Source: Sporisorium sorghi (lineage: Eukaryota; Basidiomycota; Ustilaginomycetes; Ustilaginales; Ustilaginaceae). From it: a stretch of 50,052 nt of DNA. Below are positions 1 through 10,443 of this stretch, one piece after another. The stretch lies in NCBI GenBank assembly GCA_023212695.1, contig JALCCG010000159.1:1-50052 (forward strand), given 5' to 3'. How positions within the stretch are numbered: the first letter of the stretch is position 1; every line of letters starts with the position of its first letter. The position numbers were made by a program, and so were the translations under genes. Under the pieces are notes generated by a model. It was not told the origin of the DNA, searched no databases, and saw only the letters and a program-made list of their open reading frames with translations.

Positions 1-54
1 AAAGGGACGTGCATGGTGAGATGAAAATTTTTGACTGAGCAGATGGATTTCAAA

Positions 55-1080
55 TTACCTTTGTTTATTTACCACCATCACCACCACCACCATCCATTCG
101 CAGGTGGTGGTCACTGATGATCCGATGCCTGGCCTGTTCGATGCGGCAGCAAACACCACTGGCCTTCGACATTTCGACTGCTCGACATGCACCATGTGGC
201 ATCCCACCCACCGTGCGCCTGGACTCTGTGCTCGAGGCTGGGCTGAGTCGTCGTTGTCTTGTACAGCTTCGACTAAGCTTGGCTGAGACGCAGGTCCAAG
301 TTGCTGATCGGTGCAGGTGGGGAGAGGCCTCGAGGCCTGGGTTTTGACGATAGCTGAGTGTGCACTGCTCTCGATGAGGACAAAGGCAGGGTCATTGCCC
401 CACTGGCTCGGCACCTGGACAATGGTGTTGTGGATGTTTGCCTTGGTCAGTTGAAGGTTGTCGCTCACAGCTGCGACAGAGTTGGGGTATCGCTGGTGCC
501 ACCTTTGCGCCACCATCCAACAGTACACTGTGGGTGGAAGGGTTTCAGCGGCTTCTGGTGTGGCGGGTGCTTGGGCTCTGGGGGGGGGTGGATGATGACC
601 TCATTTTGTCTATCTCTTGCCGCATGGCATCCCTCTCGCACCACAGCTCTTGCACCTTGGCAGAGAGGTTGCTGCACTGAGCCCACAACTTGTCCAGTGC
701 CCTTTCCATTGCTTGGTGGGTGTCGCCCAGGTTTTGAAGCTCTATGACATCGACAGAACAGTTATGGTAAGTCTTTGGTTTTCTTGTTTGGTGCTGCAAT
801 GTGTGCTTCTTTTGTGGTGGATGACTTTTTACTGACCTTGTACCTCTGCTCTTTCTGGCATGAATGTGATTTGGTCCTGAGTGGCCCCGACAACATCAGG
901 CTGCTCCAACAGACTCTGGAGCCCTCACTCCTCGACATGCAGTACATCTGCAAGGTACACCAAGGTTGGATGGACAGGGGTGGTGGTGGGTGGGTGGGTT
1001 GGGCCACTGCTCACAACCAAGGATTTGACTTGCGCCCGAAGGTGCTGCATCTCCTTGCCGACGCGATGCGCTTCTACCCT
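55..1080 (-). pseudogene. Degenerate or poorly resolved spliced coiled-coil coding region
   Basis: On the minus strand several blocks read like real protein. A block at about 1018-1077 contains EMQHLRAQVKSL. A block at about 837-915 contains LLEQPDVVGATQDQ. A block from 741 downwards contains LQNLGDTHQAMERALDKLW and then a heptad-like AKVQELWCERDAMRQEIDKM. A further block is open from 528 to 55. The gap 742-836 looks like a true intron: it has a GTCAGT donor, a TAACT branch site and a TAG acceptor, and it joins the flanking blocks in frame. The reading frame then meets a stop just after a 9-C run near 580-588 and changes frame. Another frame has an in-frame TGA near 926. No complete gene model could be built. 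The family is not recognised; it could be a decayed gene, a mobile-element remnant, or a gene with many introns that I cannot place. Confidence 0.3.
742..836 (-). other. Probable intron in the degenerate coiled-coil region
   Basis: A 95-bp interval with donor GTCAGT, branch-like CATAACTG and acceptor TCATAG on the minus strand. Splicing it joins a phase-1 exon end to a matching exon start, giving the reading EVQELQNLGD. Confidence 0.45.
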
Positions 1081-2017
1081 GGCTTGTTGGGAATTGGTTG
1101 CTCATCTGCCTTCATCAACTTTGCCACCATCATCTGTGGCGCACATCATTTCATTTCCGCTGCCGACCACACCTTCATTCGTCATGTCTGCACCACTCTC
1201 GTCTGGGTTTTCGGCTCTCTCAACTTCATCCTTGGCTCTGCTCAACATCGCCGGCTGCACTCACCCACCTCTGTTTCTCTGTCTTCACTCGGCAGGCATG
1301 GTCAATGGCCTCAGGTACATATGGCTTTGGGGTGGTGTCGACTGGTTTTGGGGTCTTATGGGTTACTGACATTCATCTTTGCCTTCTTATATCTCTTCAA
1401 TTGCATTTGCTTTGTCACTTTGCCTCTTGTTGTGGTGCCACGCCTCTCACGATGGGTTGAACACTGTGCTGATACCTTGCTTTTTTGCTCACACAGGTCA
1501 TTCACACGTGGTACATCGAGCACAGGCACAGACACTGATTGGTTCGATGGGATTCACGATTCGCTTGGATGGTCGATGCAGTGCTTATATACAAGGAGCT
1601 CAGTAAGTTTGGCACCACAGGACCAGGTTATGAGTAATGTCTATTGTATTATCATGCTTTGTATTGTAGTATAGCCGCAATTTATGCTTTTGAACTGGGC
1701 TTGTTGTGTATTGGCTGCAGCAGTATGGGCCTTGTGACTGGTTGCTATGCTGGGCCTGGCGCGTGATCCTGGTGGCTCATAAGCTGAGTCACCCATTGAT
1801 GCAGCATGGGATGCCACATTCATGTGCCATAAGCTGGGCCAATGCTGACGCAGCTTACTGCGTGTTAAATTGTGTCGCAAGCGCAGCTTAAGGCGATTTT
1901 CGATGTGTCTGTGTTGCGCTGTGCACATTCCCCCTTTCAAAGCAGTCTCGCGCGTCATCATCCCTTCCAACACCGTCATCACCATCACCACCTCACCAAC
2001 CCTTTTTCGCCCACACT
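1081..2017. other. TG-rich region without a supported gene, including the SEC17 upstream region
   Basis: No conserved protein could be read on either strand. The plus strand is rich in TG and TTG and looks less GC-rich than the genes to the right. Short imperfect repeats occur around 1779-1840, where CATAAGCTG appears twice. The last 60-100 bp before 2018 turn CT/CACC-rich, like the leaders of other genes here, and probably hold the SEC17 5' UTR. Confidence 0.5.
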
Positions 2018-2961
2018 ATGTCGACATCGACACCCGAAGAGCTCCTGAAAAACGCCGAGAAGAAAGCCTCTGCCTCGGGCGGCTGGTTCTCCTCCGCGAC
2101 CGCCAAGCAAGAGGAAGCCGTGGAACTCTTCAAAGCCGCCGCGAACAAGTTCCGCATTGCGAACCGGTTCGAGGAGGCGGGCAATGCGTACATGCGCGCC
2201 GCCGAGACCGAGATCAAAACCGGCGAGAAGGACTGCGCCGCCAATACGTTTTTCGAGGCGAACAAGTGTTTCCGCATGAGCCGGCCGGAGTTGGCCGTCG
2301 TGGCGCTGACACGCGCGAGGGAGATTTTGATCGAGAGGGGGAGGTTCAGGCAGGCGGCGGATCGGGAGAAGGCGGTGGCGGAGCTGTACAAGAGCGATGC
2401 GGCTGATCCGGAACGGGCGTTGGAGGCGTACGAGCAGGCCGCGGCGTGGTATCTGCAGGAAGGCGCGAACGCGACGGCGAGCGGGTGCTACAGGGAAGCC
2501 GCACAGCTGGCCACGGACCTGGCGCGTTACCCGCAAGCCATCGAGCGCTGGGAACAGGTCGCAAGCATGTCCCTCGAGAGCAACCTCACAAAGTACAGCG
2601 TCAAGGACTACTACCTCAACGCCGGCATGTGCTACCTCGCCATCCCCGTAAGTTTACCTCCTCACTCTTTGTCGCCGAATTACGACTCGAGCCTGACCCT
2701 CCCTCTCCTCGATGCGACCTACAGGACTACGTGGCAGCAGTGCGCGCAATGCAGTTCTACGCCGAACAGGACGCCAGCTTCCCCACCACCATGGAGGGCC
2801 GCTTCCTCCACTCGCTCGTCCAGGCGTGCGAGGAGGGCGACCTCCAAGCCTTCGACGCGCGCGTCCAGGAGTACGACCGAACCAAAAAAATCCAGGGCTG
2901 GCAGGCGTCGCTCCTACGTGCAGTGCGAAAGGGCGTCCAGGACGAACCTGATCTTTCCTGA
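2018..2961 (+). CDS. SEC17: Alpha-SNAP, SNARE-disassembly adaptor (Sec17)
   Basis: Adaptor that recruits the NSF/Sec18 ATPase to spent SNARE complexes so they can be recycled after fusion at ER, Golgi, endosome and vacuole membranes. Two exons, 2018-2647 and 2725-2961, give a 288-residue protein, close to yeast Sec17 (about 292). The N-terminus has the family pattern AEKKA followed by a hydrophobic GGWFSS loop and EEAVELFKAAANKF. TPR-like helical hairpins follow, including ANRFEEAGNAYMRAAE and SGCYREAAQLATDLARYPQA. Exon 2 carries DYVAAVRAMQFY and ends in the acidic DEPDLS; the C-terminal residues are where SNAPs contact and stimulate NSF. The start is the first ATG that gives the conserved N-terminus. 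Its stop lies 110 bp from the stop of the convergent neighbour. Confidence 0.95.
2648..2724 (+). other. SEC17: SEC17 intron
   Basis: A 77-bp phase-0 intron with GTAAGT donor and CTACAG acceptor. Removing it joins YLAIP to DYVAAV and restores the alpha-SNAP C-terminal domain; reading through gives non-homologous sequence. Confidence 0.93.
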
Positions 2962-3071
2962 AACCCTGTATCCAGTCGCTTCCGCTTTACCAGACTCGCT
3001 TTCGCTCTCTTTGCAAATATCCGCCACAAAAGGTTCTTGCGCATCAAGCGGTGATATGTGATCGCATTGCT

Positions 3072-4919
3072 TCAATATTCAAACTCGCACGCCAGCGCCA
3101 GGAAGGCTGCGTCGTCATCGACGTCGCCGAAGCTGTCGTCCGACGATGCCGGCTGCCCTGCTGCCGCCTTGGCGCTGCTCAGCGCTGCTGCGCCCTTGAC
3201 AGGGCTCGTCGTACGTACGTTCCTCGTTACCCGCGCAGCGATCGCGGGCGGCCGGAACGGCGCCGCTGGATTTGCGTGCGTAGAGTGCTGCGACGCAGCA
3301 GCAGACTGCGAGGCTGCGGGCGCGTACTGCGAGCAGCTGCGCGGCAGACCGGGTTGACGCGCTTGAGACATTCCCAGCGGTAGCGGCGTGGTGCGCGTGC
3401 GAGAGGTGGTTGTGGTGGGGCCATTGCTGCCGGCACTGACGACTTTGCGTGTGACTGCAGCGGTGGGCTTGTTGTGAGGTGAGACGGATTTCGAGAGCAG
3501 AGAGGGGCCGCGTACGCCGAGCTTTTTACCACCGCCGCTCGAAGTGCCTTGCTGCTGCTGCATCGCTTCGATGCGCGCTGATCGTTTGACTGGCGATGGC
3601 TGCGCCGTTGCGTGGACGGTCTTGTTTGCAATAAACTGTGCAGCAGTTGATACCGATTTTGAAGCGGGGGACTCGACTCTTTCTGGAATAGCCTGCACCG
3701 GTTGGTGCGTTTTGTGTTCGTCGTGCACGCTCGATTGGCTGTGTTGAGATGCCGCAGCAGGCTTGATAGTCTCCGCTGCGGCTTGGGGCTCTGATGTTGG
3801 CACGTTGATCGGTCGAGGTTGAAGTGCGCGTGTGCTTGTCTTCGAGTCCGCATGCGCAGCTGGCCGGAACACGTCGTGATCCGATTTGACCGAGCGGAAG
3901 ACGCGATTGGGAGTCAAGAGCTCATCCCGCTGCTGCTGCTGAGGCGACTGCGACTGCATCCCCTGCTGCTGCGCACGCGGCACCGGTCGCGAAGTATTAG
4001 GCGCTGATGTGCTCCGATGCATCCCATCTCTCGGTGTCAACCTACCCCCATTGGCCGCTACTCCACCACTGCTGCCCTGATCAAAGGTGACAGTCGGACG
4101 CTGATCTTGCCCCGCAGAGCCATTTTCTGTCGAATCACTAGTAGACGGCCGTGAAGCGTTCTGCATACCCTTAATGGCGGCCTGCAAATCTTCAAACAGC
4201 TTGATGCAGTCTGTCGCACCGCCCGAGTCATCCGTGAAGCCCAAGCCGGCGATTAGAGATTCCTTCTTGCGTCTGCGTGGTGGACGTCGATCCAATCGTC
4301 GGTGAGATGAGATTGAAGGGTGGTGTGTTGCGTCCTTGTCCGTGGCGTTCAGTTGCGGTGGTGTTGTGCGAGGGGTCGCGGAGCTGTGTTGGGATGGCGA
4401 GGACGGCTGTCGAACCCTACCTGTGTTGCCGGCGTCCATGGTTCTTCTCCTGGTCGATTCAGGTGATGACTCGCCCACATCACCCAGCAAGAGCCTTCTC
4501 GGCGCTTGTGCTTGCTCCTCCTCCTCGTCATCATCATCCGACGACTCCAAATTGATATACTCGCGCGTCTTGACCCTGTTCGCGGTGGGATCAGAAACAT
4601 GTCTGCTGGCACCTCGCGACCTGTCGACAAGCTGCTGCTGCTTCTTCCGCTTAGCCGAGTCTCGGGCGATGAGCGGCGACTGTGCCTCGAGTGCACCAGG
4701 CAGCTTCTTGAGCTCACCCACAAACGCTTGTGTGCATAGCGGTAACGTGGGCGAGTCCTGGCTCTTGTTGGGTGTCCAGTTGGCCAGCTGTCGAAGCACA
4801 CCCGGTGAAGGTGATGCGTGCCAGAACACTTTTGAGGTGGAAGGCTGGGAAGAGGATTGCTGGGAGGAAGATGGTCCTGCAGAGGTGGTGAGGTTGAGTG
4901 AGTCGAAGAGTTCCGACAT
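3072..4919 (-). CDS. Serine-rich, largely disordered protein of unknown function
   Basis: One open frame of 615 residues with no recognised catalytic domain. Most of it is low-complexity Ser/Gln/Pro/Thr. It has a basic patch (AKRKKQQQ, about residue 90), an acidic run (SSDDDDEEEEQ, about 126-137), and a second basic cluster RRPPRRRKKES near 215. A short ordered-looking segment follows (LIAGLGFTDDSGGATDCIKLFEDLQAAIKGMQ, described here only by its ends LIAGLGF and AIKGMQ). The extreme C-terminus is acidic-hydrophobic, SDDSFGDVDDDAAFLALA. Such tails act as short docking motifs in several DNA-repair and replication proteins, but that link is only an inference. The basic clusters suggest a nuclear protein. 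The start is the first ATG of the frame; no intron signals are needed. It is convergent with SEC17. Confidence 0.75.
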   Translation of the reverse strand: MSELFDSLNLTTSAGPSSSQQSSSQPSTSKVFWHASPSPGVLRQLANWTPNKSQDSPTLPLCTQAFVGELKKLPGALEAQSPLIARDSAKRKKQQQLVDRSRGASRHVSDPTANRVKTREYINLESSDDDDEEEEQAQAPRRLLLGDVGESSPESTRRRTMDAGNTGRVRQPSSPSQHSSATPRTTPPQLNATDKDATHHPSISSHRRLDRRPPRRRKKESLIAGLGFTDDSGGATDCIKLFEDLQAAIKGMQNASRPSTSDSTENGSAGQDQRPTVTFDQGSSGGVAANGGRLTPRDGMHRSTSAPNTSRPVPRAQQQGMQSQSPQQQQRDELLTPNRVFRSVKSDHDVFRPAAHADSKTSTRALQPRPINVPTSEPQAAAETIKPAAASQHSQSSVHDEHKTHQPVQAIPERVESPASKSVSTAAQFIANKTVHATAQPSPVKRSARIEAMQQQQGTSSGGGKKLGVRGPSLLSKSVSPHNKPTAAVTRKVVSAGSNGPTTTTSRTRTTPLPLGMSQARQPGLPRSCSQYAPAASQSAAASQHSTHANPAAPFRPPAIAARVTRNVRTTSPVKGAAALSSAKAAAGQPASSDDSFGDVDDDAAFLALACEFEY

Positions 4920-5671
4920 GGTTGGAATGGGGTGTGCTGCGGTTGGATAGGGTGGTGGCGGTGGTGTGTCCTGTGGAAGGATGGTGTGTGAGGGGTCGAG
5001 TGGGATCCTAGGTTGGCATGGCTGAGTTTGACGAGAGTCGAAGGAGTCCGTATCCCGAGTCTAAGAGGTGGTGGTGGACGATCGAGTGAAAGGTAGGATG
5101 AAAGGGAAGCTGCGCATGTGATGGTGAGAAAGAGAGAAAGACAGAGTGCAACACAATCCTCAGCGCGATTCGACCCTGCAGCAAAACGTGAAATCGCGCC
5201 GGACTCGAATTTTGCCTCAGCAGCAGAGAGAATATCAAAATTCATTTTGCCAATCGACCTGTCCTGCCTACAGTCTCCCTTTCAGCCAGCACACACAGCA
5301 TCGCAAAGTGTAAAGCATGCTGCGATCTCACCTTTACGAGCAGTACCATCATAGTATGCACCTCGTGTGACCACCATCACACTTCTTCGCAAGCCGCTAA
5401 ATGAAGCTGCAACAGAGGATGATCCCGCCCACTCGTAGCTTTGTTGATGCGGCAGTCAGTCAGTCGACGCGCGGACGCGGCTCGGAGACCAACACCTTTT
5501 TTAGCCCGCCCTTCAGAGTGTTAGGTTACATTGGCGGGTATGCTCAGGCGCATCTCGCACCGATTCTTCTCATTCATATCATCCTCGTTCAATACAGAAG
5601 CAAAACTGTCGTTGGTGAAGCAGCAGCAGCAACCCATTGTATTCGACGACATCTAGCTACGATGCTACTGC
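4920..5671. promoter_or_regulatory. Upstream region of the disordered-protein gene and downstream region of the GNAT gene
   Basis: No gene seen. 4920-5250 should hold the promoter and leader of the minus-strand gene ending at 4919. AATTTTGCCTC near 5210 and two AAAATTC/ATTTTG elements near 5235-5250 resemble AT-rich elements upstream of other genes in the window. The rest probably holds the 3' UTR of the acetyltransferase. Confidence 0.45.
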
Positions 5672-6554
5672 TCAGTTCTTGGCCAAGAACACCTGCTTGT
5701 AGCAAAGCTGATGCGGTGCACCGTCTTCGTCGTACCTTTCACCCACGGGGCTGTATCCCAACCTGTAGAACATTGAAGAGAAGCAAGATGAATGGACGGT
5801 TAGCACGGAGCTCATCTTCTGCTCTGAAGTCTCCGGTAGATACTCACTTCTTGTAAAAGTCAATCACATAGATCTGACTGCTGAGCTTGATGACGATGCT
5901 CTCGAGTCTCTGCGTCTCCTTCCCCGCCTCGTCACGATCCTCACCTTGCAGCGACGGCCTGGGCCCGAACGCGCCCTGCCTCGACGCCTCATCGCCCGAA
6001 AGCACGTCCAACAGCCACTCCTCGGCCCTCCGCACCAGCAAATGACCCAACCCCTTCCCCCTTGCCTCCTTCACCAACGCCAGCCTCCCCAACTTGGCCC
6101 CGCCCCGTTCCGGCATCGCCTCCGCGCTCTGCCGCTCCTCCGCCTTGGTCTGTGCCGGATCCCTCGCGCTCGCCGCCGCCGGGTGCGGGTAGTGCGTCCA
6201 CGCGGCGCTGATGAAGTCGCCCGCGATCGCCGACGTGCTCCGGCTACCACCAAGGGGGTAGGATGAGTGCGCGTCCGGTTCCGCGCCCGGTTCCGCGCCC
6301 GGCGAGTCCGGCTTCGGGATCGGCAACGGGTACGGGAGTAGGCGCAGCGTCCCCAGTGCTACGGTGGGCGAGCTGCGGTGCGAGAGCATAAAGTGCGCAG
6401 CCAGCGGGTCGTACTCGTCAATCTCGTCCGAGAGCGCAAAACCTTGCTCGTGCACAAACACTTGGATGCGCACACCGCATACGCTGCGCAGTTGCGCGGC
6501 TGAGGTGCAGAGCGTCACTTGGTAGTCGGAGGTGGAGGAGGAGTTGTCGGACAT
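5672..6554 (-). CDS. GNAT-family N-acetyltransferase
   Basis: Predicted acetyl-CoA-dependent N-acetyltransferase of the GNAT fold; substrate unknown. Two exons, 6554-5848 and 5762-5672, give 265 residues. Beta-1/alpha-1 is seen as LRSVCGVRIQVFVHEQGFAL, typical of ElaA-like GNATs. The acetyl-CoA loop is the block GRLALVKEARGKGLGHLLV near residues 155-173, with the Q/R-x-x-G-x-G/A type signature RGKGLG. Exon 2 supplies the final strand, LGYSPVGERYDEDGAPHQ, where GAPH is the usual motif of this subgroup. An inserted Pro/Ala/Ser-rich loop lies between about residues 75 and 150. It is divergent from tubulin cofactor B across 285 bp. Family assignment is firm, biochemical role is not. Confidence 0.88.
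5763..5847 (-). other. Intron of the GNAT gene
   Basis: An 85-bp intron with GTGAGT donor and TCTACAG acceptor; GCTAAC at about 48 bp from the acceptor fits a branch site. It splits the second Lys codon of FYKK and restores the GNAT C-terminus. Confidence 0.92.
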
Positions 6555-6839
6555 TGTGTATGTGGACGAGATGGTGGTCGGAAGGTGAGCTCGTTCAATG
6601 CGTGCGGATAGAGAATGTCATTAGCCGACGCTGGAGCCTTAGTCATGCTCTCTTCGGAAAAGGGCTGCATTGCCGGAGGCCGTATTTTGCGAGAAGAACA
6701 GCGCACACGCGTCAGAGAGAGAGTGAGCTCAAATTTTGTGTTGCTCTCGCGCTTCGAAGACCAACACTTTTCGCATCCCTTACCTCACACCACCACCGCG
6801 CCATCCCATCCATCGCCTCGCCTCCACAACATCGCCACA
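6555..6839. promoter_or_regulatory. Bidirectional promoter between the GNAT gene and the TBCB gene
   Basis: A 285-bp divergent spacer. It contains CAAATTTTG near 6728, the same AT-rich octamer type seen upstream of several genes here, and a CACC-rich leader just before the ATG at 6840. Confidence 0.5.
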
Positions 6840-7631
6840 ATGTCGGTGGTGAACATCTTGATCCACGCGCCCTCGACGCTCGTCTCTGCGGAGCGACGTC
6901 TCCCGTCCACCATACCTCTGCACGATCTCAAGTACCGCCTTGAATCCATCGTCGGCGTGCCACCGTCGAACCAGGTCCTCGAGATCCACTCTGCGCGGAC
7001 GGACCATGAGCAGCAGGCGACTCTTGCCGGTTCTCAGCCGTTCGCGGCATCGATCCGCTCCACGCTCGTCGCGGCGATTGCGCAGAATTCGGAACTCGAA
7101 GCGCGCACGCTGGAGGACCTTGGCGTGGTGGACGGGATGGCGCTCAAGGTGCTCGATACGCGCCCGCGCGAGCTCGTCCAGACGTACACCGACGAAAGCC
7201 TGGTCGAAAAGTACGTCATGGACGACGACACGTACGCCGCGCGCCGCGATACCGTGCTCGCGTTCAAGCAGCGCAACAGACTCGGCCGCTTCGACCCCGC
7301 TCACGACGCTTCCTCCTCCACCACGACAGAAGATCTACCCGAGAACCTGACCGTGGGCGCGCGCTGCCAAGTCGACCTCTCCGGCACCGCCACAAACCGC
7401 AGAAAGGGCGCAGTGCGCTTCATAGGCCCCACCAAGTTCGCCACGGGCACATGGGTCGGCGTCGAGTACGACGAACCGGTCGGCAAGAACGACGGCTCCG
7501 TGGCCGGCGAACGGTATTTCACGTGCAGGCCGAGTTTCGGCGGGTTTGTGCGCCCAGATAAGGTGCAGGTCGGCGAGTTTCCGCCAGACGATCTCGATTT
7601 CGATCTCGACGATGATGAGGAGGAGATGTAG
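6840..7631 (+). CDS. Tubulin-folding cofactor B (CAP-Gly protein, Alf1/Alp11 type)
   Basis: Cytosolic chaperone that works with cofactor E to capture and release alpha-tubulin during heterodimer assembly. The protein has 263 residues (human TBCB 244, yeast Alf1 254). Residues 1-90 form a ubiquitin-like domain. A linker helix with YAARRDTVLAFKQRNRLGRF is typical of cofactor B. The CAP-Gly domain spans about 175-245 with the tubulin-tail binding motif GKNDGSVAGERYF starting near residue 215. The C-terminus is an acidic tail ending EEM, analogous to the acidic DEI-type tail of animal TBCB that mimics tubulin's C-terminus. The frame is open upstream of 6840, but the ATG at 6840 follows a CACC-rich leader and begins at the family's N-terminus. 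Confidence 0.95.
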   Translation: MSVVNILIHAPSTLVSAERRLPSTIPLHDLKYRLESIVGVPPSNQVLEIHSARTDHEQQATLAGSQPFAASIRSTLVAAIAQNSELEARTLEDLGVVDGMALKVLDTRPRELVQTYTDESLVEKYVMDDDTYAARRDTVLAFKQRNRLGRFDPAHDASSSTTTEDLPENLTVGARCQVDLSGTATNRRKGAVRFIGPTKFATGTWVGVEYDEPVGKNDGSVAGERYFTCRPSFGGFVRPDKVQVGEFPPDDLDFDLDDDEEEM

Positions 7632-8374
7632 CAATGCAAACACACACACACAGAAGAACATATTGGATAACAGAGATTTGCATGGTGTGACTTTCGTCCA
7701 CAGGGATACCAATATACACTTTTTCGAACGAGCAGCGATTCACGAGCGACTTACAGAGACGGGAGCGAGAGTTTCGGCACCTTCCGAACAGCGTCGGAAA
7801 AGCCCAAGTGCGATGGGAAGCAGCGTGGAGAGCCTGCACGAAAATGCAGACGAGGCAAAGGGAAAGAGAAGAGCCACAAGTGGGCAAAGGCGTGGGAAAG
7901 CGCAAAGAAAAAAGACAAGGTTGGTCGACTGGATGCAATCAGATCGGAAGAGGCTTTCCGAAACAGCGTCTACAGCAGACATACCCGTGCTGTCGTGGTG
8001 CAACTGGTCTCGTCGGCACATCCGCGCCACTGGGCGCTGAACCCGAAACGAGCCGCATCTGTCTGTCTGTCTCGAGAGACTGCAATGCAGGTTGTCTCCG
8101 TGGCAGATCAAAGAATGGAAAGAGAGGGGGGAAAGAGCAAGGGATGAGCCAGACGAGTCTGAAATTTTGCAGCACACGCAGCGATTCGAATGGAGGAACC
8201 TCGAAGACGTAGTGGAAATCTTGCAATGCGGCACTTGAGCAATCTTGAAGGCTGCGAGTTATCAGCCTCTTGGGGATGCCTGCGATCGCAACAAAAGGCA
8301 GAAGATGTTGGAGAGGTGAGGTCACTATGGGCAGCAGGAGCTGTAATCGAGTCAAAAAGCGCCTGAACGAGCCC
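7632..8374. other. Convergent 3' region without a gene
   Basis: 743 bp between the stops of TBCB and the RBM39 homolog. A short (AC)n tract lies at 7640-7652. No protein, tRNA or structured RNA was recognised; it should contain two 3' UTRs and terminators. Confidence 0.5.
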
Positions 8375-10443
8375 TCAACCGAGCTTGGCTTGAACAAAGG
8401 CGTCAGGGATGCTGCGAGGAGAAGACAAAAAGAGTTGCTTCACTGTCAGCATACGAACCGCTAATTGCTCGAAAAACGAGCTGCGAATACTCACTATTGC
8501 GCACTGATCGGCTTGCCACCAAAGAATCGTCCGTTGAGACCCTCGAGAGCCTTTCTGGAAGCGTCAAGGTTAGCGAAGGTGACGTAGATCTCGCCCGCAG
8601 ACTCTTTCTCGACGTGGATGCTCGTCACGCGTCCATACTTGGCCTGACACTCTTCCTTGACGTCCTCGGCCAGATCAGTGTCCCAATCTGGTTCGGTCTC
8701 TTCTGCTGGATTGAACATGTTCTTGAGGAGCAACGACGTCGAAGTCGACTCAGGAATACCGGCTGGGCGCTCCTGCGTCACCGTCGTCGCTTCGGAGATG
8801 GTCGGCGAGGGCTCGTTGTTGCGCGCAAGCTTCTCCATCAGCGCCGCACGTCGCTCCGGGTTCAGACCAGCGCCTCCGCCGTCATCGAAGGCAGAAGTGA
8901 GTTGTGGCAGGTGACCGCCACCTTGAGACTCTGGTCCGGATCCATTCGCGTACGATCCGCCAGATCCCTTGGCGTTGACGTTGCCCACCCGGATAGCTCT
9001 TCCGGCAAGCTCGAACCCGTTCATCGACTCGAGCGCCTTCTTGGCGTCTTCTGGCTGCTTGAATTGGATGAAGCAGAACCCCTTGCTCTTGCCCGTTCCT
9101 GGTTCGCGGTGCAGGTCGACGTACTCGACCTCGCCGAACGGTTCAAAGACGGCCTTGACATTCTCATCCGTAAGGCTGAAATGCAGGCTGCCGACGTACA
9201 GCCTCGCCTCGGTGTTGGGCATGTGGGGGCCAGGACGAGGGGCTCGTGGAGCAGAAGACGCTACGTTGAGATGGATCGGAGCTCCCGCCGTGTGGTACTG
9301 CATGGGCAAAGGCGCATTTGCCAACACTCGAGGGTCCAGCTGCGTGGCTGCGACAGCTGGATGCGGTGCAATGCCATGACGGCCGCCTGCATCGCCTGAG
9401 CCCTGGTAGCCACCGCCGTTACGAGCGGCATCAGTTCGCTGCACAACAATGGGGATGCCAAAGACGATCGTGCCCGTCAGCTCGATCGCTTTGGGCACCA
9501 GCTCGCGAGCCGCAAACTCGACGTAGCCGACGCCCTTGCTGCGGTGCGTCACGCGGTCCATGACGATGCGCACGTCTTGAACAGCGCCTTCCCCCAGATG
9601 GTCCTCGAAGAACTCGCCAAGATCACGTTGACCCAAGCGGGCCGAGAGCTGGCTGCAAAAGACGGATCGCTCTTCGTAATCGTCGATCTCCGGACTGGGA
9701 GTGCGTCGAGATCGACTCGAGACTGTTGGGCTATCGTAGCGACCGCGACGTCTCGGCGCAGGGCGGCGTGCATCTTCGTCGTAGCGGCTGCCCCTTCTGT
9801 GGTGGCCGCGGTCGGCACGGTCGGGGCCACGGTCGTAGCGACGATCGTCGTAGTAAGAATCGTATCGATCACGATCGCGGTCGCGGTCTGCGCGGCTGGA
9901 TGAAGGAGCCGGGCTGGATCGGTGGTAGTCGGCAGCAGCTGCCGAGTCTTCACGTCTGTCGCTTCGACGACGGCGTCGCTCGCGGGCACGCTCGTCGTCA
10001 TCGTCTTCGAGGCGATCTCGGGTTCGGTCTCGGTCTCGACGGTAGACGTCTTCGCCTCTGCGTCTCTTCCTGCGCTCCTCGGCCTCCTCGTCAGCTCGCG
10101 AAGTGCTCTTTCGAGAATGATGACTTTTCCTGCTATAGGCGCTGTCCCTGCTTCGGCTTCGAGTGGGGCTGCGTCCATTGGATCGAGCTGGAGAAGAAGC
10201 GCGCGAAGAACGACTCGAAACAGATGGCGAGCGCTTTCGTCCTCGAGCCTCATCGTCATTGCGAGCACCGGTACGCGAAGCCTGAGCACGCTTGCGCAGC
10301 TGCTCTGCCAGTTCCTTCTCTCGCGAACGAGGGCCTTCGTCTTCGTGACTGGATCTAGCGCTCCTGTCGACCTCAAGATCGGAGCTTCGAGAGGGTCGGC
10401 ACCCGCCTCGTCGGGTGCGAGCCTCTTCCAAGTCGGCGTACAT
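8375..10443 (-). CDS. RBM39/CAPER-alpha (Rsd1)-type SR-like splicing factor
   Basis: Nuclear U2AF65-related splicing factor. Exon 1 is 10443-8495 and exon 2 is 8411-8375, giving 661 residues. Residues 1-250 are rich in Arg, Ser, Asp and Glu, an RS-like region. RRM1 is at about 256-330 (SVFCSQLSARLGQRDLGEFF), RRM2 at about 403-478 (LYVGSLHFSLTDENVKAVFE), and a C-terminal U2AF-homology motif at about 567-655 (LLLKNMFNPAEETEPDWDTD) with the RFF of its R-X-F ligand pocket. The order and spacing match RBM39. The 37-nt second exon supplies QYIPDAF, matching the conserved tail after the UHM; without it the protein stops at ISAQ. The start at MYADLEE is chosen over an ATG 35 codons upstream because the extra residues look like translated leader. 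It is divergent from the WRAP73 homolog. Confidence 0.94.
8412..8494 (-). other. Intron of the RBM39-type gene
   Basis: An 83-bp intron with GTGAGT donor and CTCGCAG acceptor. It splits a Tyr codon (TA/C) and adds a 12-residue conserved tail. Intron retention would stop the protein right at the splice site. Confidence 0.9.
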
